Assembly (NCBI GenBank): GCA_903813345.2
Contig: CAIIXF020000007.1
Location: 25,533,564 to 25,597,563, forward strand
DNA: 64,000 nucleotides
Reading direction: 5' to 3'
From: Owenia fusiformis
Taxonomy: Eukaryota; Annelida; Polychaeta; Sabellida; Oweniidae
The notes under the pieces were generated by a model that did not search any database, was not told the origin of the DNA, and saw only the letters and a program-made list of their open reading frames with translations. Numbering within the stretch: position 1 is the stretch's first letter; each line of letters starts with the position of its first letter. The translations under genes were made by a program, and so were the position numbers. Of the stretch, positions 10,773 through 22,000 are shown piece by piece.

Positions 10773-11497
10773 GATTGTTTCAAAATCAACATCAAAAAGC
10801 TTGTTTTTTCGTTTACAGAAAAACGGCAACTGCGACAGCAGGATTCTCATACTCATCACATCTTTCTGTTTTTAACTGGAATTTCTAGGAACTAATAGAA
10901 GGCCATGATTTCTCACGAACGGGACCAAAATGATGAAACCTTGAATTTTTAAAAATAATTCATGGAAAAGTTATTGAATATCTCCCTTCTACGTACACAT
11001 ATCAGGCGAAATGTACATGGTACCGTATGTGGCACGGGCGTAAAAAGGAATGTGACGTTTCCCAACAAAACTGACAAGGTATTAACATGCAAAATGTCAC
11101 CACCTGCCGTTTATTATAGATGGCGACCACCAACCGCCGAACTCCGGCCACAAAAAAGTTTGCGACTATAACAACATGTCACCACTTCTGTTGGTGACAT
11201 AAAAATGAAGGCGAGTATTACGTATACGAGTCTTACATCTCATCAACCTTTTTGCCTCGGCCTCTTTCAATTATAGATATAGATGATGGCTATGCCCTTT
11301 TATATGAATTAATAAAGTCCAGTTGTTTATACCGTTCGAATCATTCTATTTGTTAGACAATTTTATTACCAATTTACAGTATTATAGGCTGTAAAATAAA
11401 ACTCTAAAGTGATATTTAAAAGTGATCGGCTCATTGATTAATTTAATGAATTTAAACGATAGTCTAACGAACTGACATTTATAATATAATTATTTAC
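10773..11497. other. Intergenic; nothing identified
   Basis: No coding or RNA feature supported. A short frame from 10962 is rich in Arg, Thr and Pro at its end but has no domain or splice context. Confidence 0.4.
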
Positions 11498-12357
11498 ATT
11501 ATCACCCTATGCAGACAGAGCCTGTGGGAAATATTGGGTGCGGCGCAAATGAGCGGAGGGTGCGGAGCTAACGGTCATTTTTGAATTTAAAATTGGGATA
11601 TTTCTGAAACTAAGCCGTTTTGGGACTTCAAATATACCAAGATATGTGTATTTGACACCAAATATCAATAAAATTGTGAAAATAGTATTGCAATTCATTT
11701 TATAGCGACGCAGTATGCCTTAAACATTTCCCAGACCTATATATTTTGAGACTATCCTTTTAATACTGCGTCCCCAGCATTCATAAAAAATGGTGTTCAA
11801 GATACACTACCCATGCAAATTATTTTTGCATCTTGGAAGCCAGGCAGTATCTGTGTGATTTTATAAAAATTCGGAAATGTTCTTCAGATATGAGCCCCCT
11901 CTAAATATTGGGTGCGGAGCTACGTTTATGGAGCTGCTCCGCACCCAATATTTAGAGGGGGCTCATATCTGAAAAAATTTCCGAATTTTTATAAAATCAC
12001 ACAGATACTGCCTGGCTTCCAAGATGCAAAAATAATTTGTATAGATAGTGCACCTTGAACACCATTTTTTATGAATGCTGGGGACTCAGTATTAAAAGGA
12101 TAATTTCAAAATATATAGGTCTGGGAAAGGTTTAAGGCACACTGCGTCGCTATAGAATGAATTGCGCTACTATTTTCCCAATTGTATTGATATTTAGTGT
12201 CAAATACATATATCTTGGTATATTTGAAGTCCCAAAACGGCTTAGTTTCAGAAATATCCCAAATTTAAATTCAAAAATAACCGTTAGCTCCGCACCCTCC
12301 GCTCATTTGCTCCGCACCCAATATTTCCCACAGGCTCTGTCTGCATAGGGTGATTAT
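11498..12357. mobile_element. 850-bp near-perfect palindromic (foldback) element with 5-bp target duplication
   Basis: The element (11503-12352) begins CACCCTATGCAGACAG and ends with its reverse complement. Left arm to 11920 and right arm from 11936 are almost identical when inverted, with a 15-base spacer (11921-11935), so nearly the whole length can fold on itself. ATTAT lies at both edges (11498-11502 and 12353-12357), a 5-bp target duplication. Arms differ at scattered bases, for example GAGCGGAGGG and its partner are unchanged while several third positions differ. The mirrored 63-residue open frames in the arms are the same sequence read twice and are not taken as genes. Confidence 0.92.
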
Positions 12358-12880
12358 GCTGTAGGTCGATCTTAGACTAACTACATGTGTACTCATACAT
12401 TTTCTTCGTTTTGATTGTTTGCCTTTTGTGCGGCTCGCATAACCACTTGTTTCCAATTCGCTTAAATAACCTTTTTTTGTAACATCCTGATTGAGCCTCT
12501 GGAAGGAATTATCTTTAATTTTTCTCAAACAGAGGTTGATTTGTTTGCTAATATTTTACTGAACGATTGATTTGAAATACACAATTCAACTCTATGCTAA
12601 AGGTGAAAACGAAGACATGCGAAAATTGACTATGTATCGACTGTTTATAACTACATCGATCTGATCTGGTCCAGCATATATCTAGAACACTAAGATATAA
12701 TTGCACTTTGGACGACAATCAGTCTCACAAGGGTGCCCAAACATTCCATTTTGCCACCATAACTACAATGGATGCATTTGCAGTTTCTATGATGCAAACC
12801 TCAAATATGAATGACAATGACATCCTTCCTTTACAAACTCCAGAAATCCTATCTCCGATTTGCTTTGAACATGGGTGTGC
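12358..12880. other. Intergenic; nothing identified
   Basis: Spacer between the palindromic element and the next repeat. Short overlapping frames occur on both strands but none has a recognisable domain. Confidence 0.4.
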
Positions 12881-13075
12881 AGACCCGTAGCCAAAATTTG
12901 CAAAGGAGGTTTGCTTTTGTGAAATTTCGATGGGGTTCACATTGATAACTTGACTCAAAAATGGCCAAAATCACCTGAAAAGTACTCAGAATATATGGTG
13001 AAAACTGCATGATTTTGAAAGAAATCTTGGCCGGGGGGAACGGGGTTACTCGAACCCCCTTGGCTACGGGCCTGG
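12881..13075 (+). mobile_element. GGCCCGTAGCC-type inverted-repeat element, copy 1
   Basis: Ends AGACCCGTAGCCA and TGGCTACGGGCCTGG are inverted repeats. The interior (ATGGCCAAAATCAC, CTCAGAAT, TGGTGAAAACT, ACTCGAACCCC) matches the reverse strand of 22758-22975. Short repeats with GGCCCGTAGCC ends are widespread in marine invertebrate genomes. This one sits 43 bp beyond the stop of the first mucin gene, so it may lie in its 3' untranslated region. Confidence 0.8.
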
Positions 13076-13117
13076 TGTGGTTCTTCATTTGAGTATTTAC
13101 CTATACTGAATTGTAAA

Positions 13118-15555
13118 TCAAAGGGCGTCACTTTGTTCTTGTAAAAACAATGCACAATTTGGGAAACCCGCACAATCTGCTCGAATGCAACAAGTGTTGT
13201 TAACAACACAGCTATTCAGAGTCCAGGCATTGCTAAAATCATTAACAATTTTACAAATATATTTAAGGCACCCTTTAGTATGTGTTCTAAACAAGTCTTT
13301 CTTGTCGCAAGTAGCTCCCTCGCCTACTTCAGGAACTGCTGGGGATGTTTCTGCTGTTCGTGAAGTTGTTGTATCATTAAGGGGCAGTGTTGAAATAGAG
13401 CTTAATTCCGTTATAACGGACGTTGAGTTTACGAATAATGTGCCCTGAGTAATTGGTGTATTTGTTGTTCTTATGTAAGTCGTTTCTGGAAATTGTGTAT
13501 TATTAAATTTTTCTATACTTTTTGTAGTTGTTTCACTAGTTATTTCGGTAGACTCAGTCATAGTTTCACTCGGATATGTTTTTACTTCTATCGTAGTATT
13601 GAGTATTTCAGTAGACGGTGTTACTGTACTATTAATTCCTGTAACTGAGTCTATTGTACTATTTAGACTTGCAATTGTAACATTATATGTTTCAGTCGAT
13701 TGTTTTATAGATTCACTTGTACTTTTGGGTATTTCAGTCGACTGCGTTGTAACACCAACTGTTGTTTCGTCAGATGTAGCTTCTGTTCTATTTGATGTAA
13801 TGTCACTTGGTACTGTTGTTGTAATACTTATGTTACTACTATCAGAGGCTGGCGTTGGATGAGGGATTTCTTCAGTCATCGCTGTGCTTCTATCGGTCAA
13901 AGGCGATGTATATTCTGCAGTTGTCACATTACTTGTTTCCAGCGTGTTATTTGTTATCTCATCACTAGTCGTTGTCGCAGCAGTTGTTGTCTCGGTACTT
14001 GCGTTTGTAGTGGGTGCTCCAGAAGGAGTGGTTATTCCCACCGTTGTCAGTTGGCCGTCTGCAAAGTAAAAAAATTTAGTAACACTAGCGACTACCTATT
14101 AATTGTATCATACAAGTATCATACTGTTTGTTATCAATAATGACAAGCTCACATTTGCTTCGATATTCATAGCCGACGTCCAGCGCCGATGAGTATTTTG
14201 TTCAAAACTGCATTCAATATTGAACAAAAATACTCATCGGTCGGGCGCCGGTATTGAACATCGGCGAAAATGTGACCTCGGTTTGAAGTGGAACATATCA
14301 CTCTAGGAATATTATAAGTGAATGATGCATGGATATCAAAAGTGACTTCTTGAAATCATTTCTAACCTCTGTCAGGACATAGTGAGGTTGGCACGTTTTC
14401 CGGCCAATCACAATATCTCTTCCATTTGTAATACAGAAGGCCCGTTGGACATATTATAACTTCCGGTTTGTAATTTATGCATCTAATGTAACGTTTACAT
14501 CGAGTCGTCGCTTGAAATACACCTCGCCTCTTTGGACACTTGTATTCGCTAAGCCCCATTTCTTCAAGCCATTCCTCGTTGGTCTTAATAAGAAGAGCTT
14601 CACATAAATGCGGGCGTTTCTCTTTAGCCTGTACTTGGGCACAGCAATCTCTTGATACCAAATAGTCAAATGTTTTCCAAACTAATCGATTTTCGTGTTT
14701 AACACATCTTTGATACTCGCAACCGTAATCCACATTAATTTTTCCTGTTCTTGCAGCAAACTTTGAACATCGTTTTGGCATCTCATCTAAAAAACACTTT
14801 ATATTTTCATTGATTTCTTAAAGAAGATAAATATTTGAAACTTTCCATTACAGAGTATACTAGTACCGTTCGCATTCTTTTGTTTTGATTTAGCTTCCCA
14901 GAAGACAGCTTTTTCTAATTTAGAGCTAACCTCTGTGGTCAGGGTAAGCATATTGCATAGGTATAATCTACATCGTCCTTACCTTCCATGGGCTTGCATT
15001 CAGTGTCCCCCTCGACCCTCCACCGACACCTCCCTTCCTTGAACACCATGTTGTAAGGACACCGTTTGTGTTTGGGAATACCTTTCTTGCACTTGTAATA
15101 ATTGCAACAGTCTTTGCTCAGTGGATCCGCAAAAAGACCAAATATTTGAGGACACTTGAAGTCTGGATCGGGAACTGATTTTGCGGAAAGGCTGCCGCTT
15201 AACGACTCTACAAAAATATGAAAGTAAATGACAACAAAATGAGAACGCACGTGTCTTTTTGAGTTCCTAAATTGAGTCTATCATGGTTATTTTTCTACAT
15301 TATAGTATCATAAAGGCAACTACTCAGCTCAATTTTACCGCTAGTGTCCCGCCAAAAGAGAATCAAGATGGAGGCTTCTGCACGTGTTCAATTTAAAGCA
15401 GAGTATAGTTCTGACTGCCAACTTCTTTGAATTAAAAATACTTCATTAAACCATCTTATCACATTAAAATACTTACCGAGTAATATGTAGATTGTAATCC
15501 ACACACATGGGGATGTCGTAAACTTTATTTTGAACATAGTGCGAGTTCGTTTCAT
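13118..15555 (-). CDS. Secreted mucin-like protein with two chitin-binding type-2 domains (paralogue 1)
   Basis: Four exons on the minus strand: 15477-15555, 14983-15207, 14367-14786 and 13118-14058. All junctions are phase 1 with GT-AG borders, giving 554 residues. Exon 1 encodes a hydrophobic leader (SPCVWITIYILLG), taken as a signal peptide. Exon 2 carries a six-cysteine peritrophin-A domain at about 45-98 (NYYKCKKG, MVFKEGRCRW). Exon 3 has a cysteine-rich segment at 108-163 (YLVSRDCC) followed by a second peritrophin-A domain at 185-238 (CPKRRGVF, RYIRC, CDW). Exon 4 is Thr/Ser-rich with many N-x-S/T sites (about 245-485), then an eight-cysteine tail at 492-543. Such proteins bind chitin in peritrophic matrix, cuticle or shell matrix; which one is unknown here. 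The gene at 19096-24677 is its paralogue. Confidence 0.85.
14146..14281. repeat. Foldback element in intron 3 of mucin paralogue 1
   Basis: Inner arms CGCCGATGAGTATTTTGTTCA and its complement at 14183-14203 and 14221-14240 are near perfect. The pairing continues outward, less perfectly, to CTCACATTTGC on the left and AAAATGTGACCTCG on the right. The whole unit is about 135 bp and lies between exons 3 and 4. A GAGGTCACATTTTC word at about 18811 may be an end of a related copy. Confidence 0.7.
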
Positions 15556-17576
15556 TGCATCGCCGTGGTAGGTAAAAGTGTTGATTTCATTTTCACCGAT
15601 CTTTTTCGATCTTGAATTAGAAATACTCCATTTGCTTAAAATTTCCCCTTTCCATTTACCTGGGATATCATTCGTGATGAAAGTCCATTTTCATAAAAAA
15701 GTTTTATCCGCTTTCAGATTCAAATCTAATTAGATCACACTCGAAGCATTTTGTAACGTTTGTGATGTTGTTCTAAAGTCTGCTTACGGGAGATGAGGCT
15801 TGACGAGATTAATTTATATTTTACATTAAAAAAACAAAGGGCAATAAAATGGTTAATTAATCGCATATAAAAAATTATATATAAAATATAATTGATCGAT
15901 TTAGACTGTCCTGACTAATTGCTCAACATTCAGCGACGTATTTATTGAGGCGTTTTTCTTTAATTGGTCCGACGTTACATGTGCAAAAATTCTAATTGGG
16001 TTCAACACATTTTCCTACATTTACACAAGATTAGAAACAAGGAATTGCTTTAAAAGTAAAAGGGGGTTTCAAATTCATTATTACTTAAAATAAGTTTTGA
16101 AATGGTGACCTTTTGACCTTCAAAATGTCAAACAGCTCCGCCAGATGTCGAGTCCTGCCAATGGCGACAGGGTCGGCCGTGTATAGGGTGCGGAGGTGCA
16201 TAGAGTATTTTAGTTCGAAAAGCTGAAAAGTGAAGTTTTATTTGGTAGTCTGGTCATAGATGTTTAGTTTTATTTCCTCACATACTAGAAATATTTTGAT
16301 TTTGAACAAAAATTCTGTGATGAACCCACATACAGTAACAGTTTCTTCGATGGATATCGAACGTGATGGGCGTATTTAAGCACGTCTTAATCTTTCTTCT
16401 CTTTTATAATTTTCAAAGATAGAATTTGGCACAGATACGATGAAAAGGTGGCATCATGTTAGTTAAATGATGATTTTATAATATACCTTCGCCAGGTTGA
16501 GGGGGGGGGGGGGGTGGGTGAAACGTGAATTCCCTTGGCAAAAGCCGGGCCTTAATTAACTCATTACACTGCAATATTTTTATTGGCGAGAATCTTAGCA
16601 TTAAATTAATATTTCTAAAGGGAGTAACTTCGTATCTCTAAAGTGGAGCTTCACTTAAAGAATACGCAATACGATTACTTTTTTTCATGTAAGCCTTTGG
16701 ATTTTGAGGCGATGGTAATGAACAGAGCACATACAGTCGTTTTAAAATTGGAAGGTAGCTGGAATGTGTAACAATACTTTTTCGGTTGCAGCAAGGTATC
16801 TTCGAATTCGTTTTCATCGTGTTATTATTAACACCATGGCAGTAATAATATAAAGAATTTACAACATGGATTTAGATTTATGAACTTTATTACACATGCA
16901 CACCCATAAAGGGTTAAGTGTACACAAAGTAAACACTAATTTTACAATATATCAATACAACAGAAAACAGTATATATAACAACACACACAATTAGTACTT
17001 CATAATAAATAAATAAGTAAATAAATGAACAAATAAATATGTATCATGGATGAGCACATGAATGGTGATTGTGATACGCGTCCATTGTTTATGTCATATA
17101 TCACACCCTTCTAATTTATGAATAATTCTGCTACAATTCCAATATCTTTATTTTCACAAGACATACAATATTGGAAAAAAGGAAATCGTCATGTTGAAAA
17201 GGATAGCCGTGTGATTCAAGTTTATCGAGCATTTGCTTTCTATTATACTGTATTTTTTACATGAAAGCATTATATGCTTTTTCGTTTTCTATGAAATTGC
17301 TAACCTCGCAAGTTCATTCATCGATCTTTAATTTTGGGCTTTCGTATCTACCCGTTTCTATTTTTAATTTGTGGTTACTGATTCGAAACTTTGTTAGACT
17401 TCGTCGTAAATGCCCATTTCAAATTGAATCTAAATATGGTTCGAACTTGAAATTGCTTTTGGATATTTGGTACGTATTCAGTTTGCGACATTGGTCGGAA
17501 TTCAATTGATTTCGCCAATACTAGTAATCTTCAAAACTAATTTTTGATTTACAAACAACTTCGGGTGCGTAAATAG
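15556..17576. other. Intergenic; nothing coding
   Basis: Upstream region of mucin paralogue 1 (which reads leftward). It contains a 14-base G run (16501-16514) and AT-rich runs including an AATAAATAAGTAAATAAATG stretch near 17005. No TATA box at a convincing distance from the exon 1 start was found, and no open frame with a domain. Confidence 0.4.
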
Positions 17577-18360
17577 TATATTGTTTTACATCAAGTATTA
17601 TTGATGTTGCTGGGAGTATCTCCTGAAAACGATACTACCTCTAATTTATCCATGACACTTTTAAAATTCAGCATCCACGATATCAATATTAACGAAACTG
17701 GAAACTGGCAACGCTTGCTCTCCAATAATACAAAATTAAACAGATTTGCGCAAATTCAGACTGAACTTAAACCAGCAATACATTGGGTAGCTGGCAGGAA
17801 ATATCCTCTTAAAACATGGGCATTTGCAATACTTCTACATTTGGCTTCAAGGGAACTTCCAGATGACGATTTCAATACGCAGTGTCTGAGGTGCGGTAGA
17901 ACCACCAATGATACTGTCAAACACATGATAGTAGAATGTCAATTTTTAATTGCATTAAGAAATGAAATGTATGAAAATATTATAAACAGTATCTCTGTGC
18001 ATCAGTCATGTGAACTCCTAAACAGTGAAGATGACATAATCTTAGAATTTCTCCTTGGAGGACGCTCCGATATTTTGCATACAATTGATGATGCCACATC
18101 AATAAAATTGCTTAACATATGTGCAACATACATCAATATGATGATGTACAGATTCACCAACACTTGTTTAGAATAATACTGCACTGGTAGTACAGATCAT
18201 CTACCTATATTTTTAAAAGAAAGTCACACATCTGTACATACTATGATACTATAAATAGTTTTCTTATTATAATTTTATTTTGATATAGTGTAAATTACTG
18301 TTCATTAATGTTGTAAATCTTCATAATGAAGGAAATAAATCAATACAATACACTCCATAA
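17577..18360 (+). mobile_element. 5'-truncated non-LTR retrotransposon (LINE) 3' end
   Basis: An open frame from 17577 (no ATG needed) to the stop at 18174-18176 matches the C-terminal tail of LINE polyproteins. It has a helical HW.AGRKYPLKTWA region followed by a zinc-knuckle of spacing C-x2-C-x9-H-x4-C (CLRCGRTTNDTVKHMIVEC), typical of the post-RT zinc finger of CR1/L2-like and related clades. About 180 bp of AT-rich 3' untranslated sequence follows, ending near GGAAATAAATCAATACAATA. Endonuclease and reverse transcriptase are missing, so this is a dead 5'-truncated copy. The clade assignment is uncertain. Confidence 0.75.
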
Positions 18361-19095
18361 GTTTGGCAACCTTAGCTTCCCCATTGAACTACTTGTCAAT
18401 TTTTTTCCTCAATTACAATAAGTCGAAAATTCATGATAAATTTGATGAATTTTGGAAAATCGACATTCCCATGTTAACCAATGTGAAATGGTAGGTTTGC
18501 CGCAAGTCATATGACAGTCCATCCATCCGAGTCCTTGCAAAAAATTACGAGTTAGGCAGGCAATTGAATTTGCTAACTTTATTTAACAAAAAATTGATAT
18601 GTTTCTTCAGGTTCAACAAAGTTATAGGGCTTTAAAGTCAAAATTGTTTTTCAAAAAACCTCTCCCATTGAAATGATAATACTAATAATAATTACCTACA
18701 CTCCTGTAGCTAATATCAAAAGCTAATATTCAAATTGAAGAAGGCCTTGAGAAGGCACATCTATGAAGAAAACGATCCTAAACAACCAATACATGTATCA
18801 TACCAAGTGTGAGGTCACATTTTCCACGACCATTCTCACACAAGAAAGTGGAAAAATCGGACCATTGTCATACCTCAAAAGTCATAATTTGGGGGCATTC
18901 ACATACCAGATCCTAAAATTTGGGCCCATCCCCATACCAAATGTCAAAAAGGCACCCTATGTGCCCCAAGAATCCCCGTCAAGATTTATATACAGTGAAC
19001 TCCCTGGGCATTTAACGAATATCACAGCGACACACCTGACAACTTGGCGGCCTGCATGTGATTTGAATGTAATTCGTAACTATGCATAACTATCA
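18361..19095. other. Intergenic; nothing identified
   Basis: Sequence between the LINE remnant and the stop codon of mucin paralogue 2. A proline-containing frame (18763-19089) has no recognisable domain and is probably chance. Confidence 0.4.
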
Positions 19096-22000
19096 TCATA
19101 AGAGTCCAACTGAGTTTTCTAAATGATCCCGACAATTTTGTGAAGTACAACTCTCTCTTCTACAGCATTCATCATTCACCTCACACACGTTGTTAAATTT
19201 CCATTTGCTTTCTCTTTGATCACAAAAATATTTATAACAATTATCTATAGTTAGGGTGCCAAAACCAGAACAACTGTCTGGCACTCGATTCGTTGTTAAT
19301 TCTGTCATTTTGGACGTAGTCTCTATAGTAGGAGCTTCTGTAGCATCGGTAATTTTCTTTGTTAGTTTGCTAGTCATCGTTGTTGGCTCTATCTCCTCTG
19401 TAGTAATTTCATTTGTAAGTTCCGTAATGATGCCCTCGGTTACAACAGAAGCAGTTGCCCCTTTCACAATAGTAATATCGTTTGTCACTGGAGTAAAAAA
19501 TGATCTATGAATAATGGGAAAATAAAGATATACTGATTATTGGAGTCACTTCAACACCTGGAATATGCGACAGAAAGCCTTGACAATTGTACCTATATAG
19601 TAATATTGACTATATGAGTAGAGGTTGTTGAGTTGTTGAAATAATATTTAATATTTTTTGTCCAGCTTGGGGGAGCAGTTTCAAATGTGAAATACGTGGT
19701 TATGCAGTGCAAAAATATAACCATAAAAAGTATCTCCACACAATACAATTTTCTGTGTTCTGTCGTTGCTATAGCAATTATTTTACTCACTGACAGGTAA
19801 AATGTGATGTTCAACATCCAAATACTATAAGGAACAATTGTTTCACTATTTATATGATAAAATGTAAGAATATCATGAAATAAAGAGCTAGAGAAATTGT
19901 GTTGATACACCAACGTATAAAAATACGAATTTCTGTTAATATAAAATCTATTTATCCTTGTGATGTGTACCATCAAAGTCATACAAGGTCAGGAGTTATG
20001 TGAAGAAGTCAGATGGTACTGTCAAATGTTACATTTAGCAGAGATCACTATAATCGATATAATATCCGTATCTAAACAATGTAAACAGAGACACTGATCA
20101 TATCTTAATACCAAGAAAGGTATCGTTCAATTTAATGATAGTTTCATTAAGATAAAGTACATACTGCCATTAACAGGCTATTAATTTTCATTTACCGGCT
20201 GATCCCTATTTTCATCTGACAAGTTTGAACAAAACATTATCATTTATGATTCTATAATTAGGGCATCCTTCAAGATCGGTCCTTCATTGCTTTCATAATA
20301 GATCATGTAACGCAATGAATTACTCTTGGGCCAAAGGATGTAATTAGGGCACAAGGATTTTCATGTTTCATGGCACTTAATTCTTGCGAAGACTTACCGT
20401 TGGCGAAGCACGAGTCATCATTTTCCCATTCACACCGTCGCTTTTCTGAATTGAAATATAATTGTTTTGGGCACATTCTTAGAGTTGGTTGAAATTTCCT
20501 ACATGCAATGAAGCGGTGACAATCAGTTGGATCGGGAAATAACCCACGCCTTTTGGAGCAAGTAAATCCACCCATCAAATCAAGCCATTCTTTATTAGTT
20601 TTACTCTCAAGAACTTTGCATTCGTCAGCTCTCTGCTCTGGTGGAACGTCGCTACAGCAAGTACGGGATACCAGGTAGCCATGCGTTTGCCACGTGGAAT
20701 TTTTTCCGTCACAAATTTGGAATTCACAACTGTTCTTTCGTAATCGAATTTTACCAATCTTGCAACTTTGAATTTCTAAAATGAGCAACATTAGTTCTTT
20801 TTAATCAATATCATTCCACAACAAACATAGGAATAATTGTTACATTGTTAAAGTCATTTGTAATCATGATTTCAATACAGTTTATATCTTGTAATTACAA
20901 ACATAAAATGAAACAATCGTTTTGATTCACATTAATATTGAGCATTATATGACAGTCAGGCAATACAACGTCGAGTATATTGGGCAAACTTTGTTGGAAA
21001 ACATATTGTTTCATATGTGATAGCTGAGTGTAAGAATTCTACAATCATCATATAATGTGTTTGTATTACAGGGGAGCCAAAAATGGTAAAACAATAAAAT
21101 GTATGTTTATAATTTAGCCATTTAGCATGGGTTTCAAATCATATTTGGCACAATTTGTTTCATTGGTCTGTCTCCAACGGAGAAGAATTAAAGAATGTGA
21201 AACAAGGTTTAATTGTGTCAAATTTGACACTTAACCCCTGCTGTATGACGGACGGAGTTATGAACATTTCTTTGGGTAACCTTTTTTGGCTCACCCTGTA
21301 TTTACCTTTATTATAGTCACACTTGAGGTTTATGGGCTGACATCTGTCGACACAATATTTGTTTAAGAATGGACACGTCATTCGTGTTGCCTCTCCTTTT
21401 TTACATGAGTAATATGTATTGTTTTTTAAATTGGTGGTATCTGGGAATTTGCCGTTGGGCTTTGGACATGTAAAGGGAGGTCCTCTTTCAACGAGGGGAA
21501 GTCCAGCTGATTGTGGCAGTACACCTGGAACGATAGTAAGGATGTATTAAACGTTTGAAACGTTGGTTAATTCAGATTTTGATATCCCCCCTTTTTATTT
21601 TCAGTGTTTTTGTAAGTGAAGAATATCTTCAAAGTTGATCTCATTAATACTAAACTGTTATAATGTAATTTAAACTAAGATATTATAAGAATTATCAATA
21701 GGATTAACACATCAATCGATGCAAAACTGGCACGTTCTTAATAAAACAAAGGAAAATATCGCTTCTGGCAAGAGATAATTAATCACAAATATGTGACAAT
21801 CCCACTTACAATTATGTATTAACATTGGAATAAGATGGTTAAATGAATTACAGATGACATTGATAATGTATATGTAATATAATTATTAATAAATATTCTC
21901 CATCAATCACACACTAATTAATAAATATGGTCTATTTTTAGTTGAGTAATAAATATGAATTCTAGTATAAAAGGTTGATACATAGTTAATTAAGTTCGTA

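Noticed and set aside
11507-12348. Mirrored 63-residue frames (VPKRLSFRNIP) on both arms
   Set aside because: They are the two arms of one palindrome read in opposite directions; nothing supports translation.
13185-14140. Plus-strand open frames over the first mucin gene
   Set aside because: They are antisense shadows of Thr/Ser codon repeats in the minus-strand exon.
18763-19089. 108-residue plus-strand frame beside the second mucin
   Set aside because: No domain or splice context; includes a fragment resembling the GAGGTCACATTTTC repeat end seen at 14267.
19593-19982. 129-residue minus-strand frame between mucin exons 3 and 4
   Set aside because: It lies in an intron with no conserved domain, no splice sites placing it in frame, and AT-rich composition giving a Ile/Phe/Tyr-rich translation.
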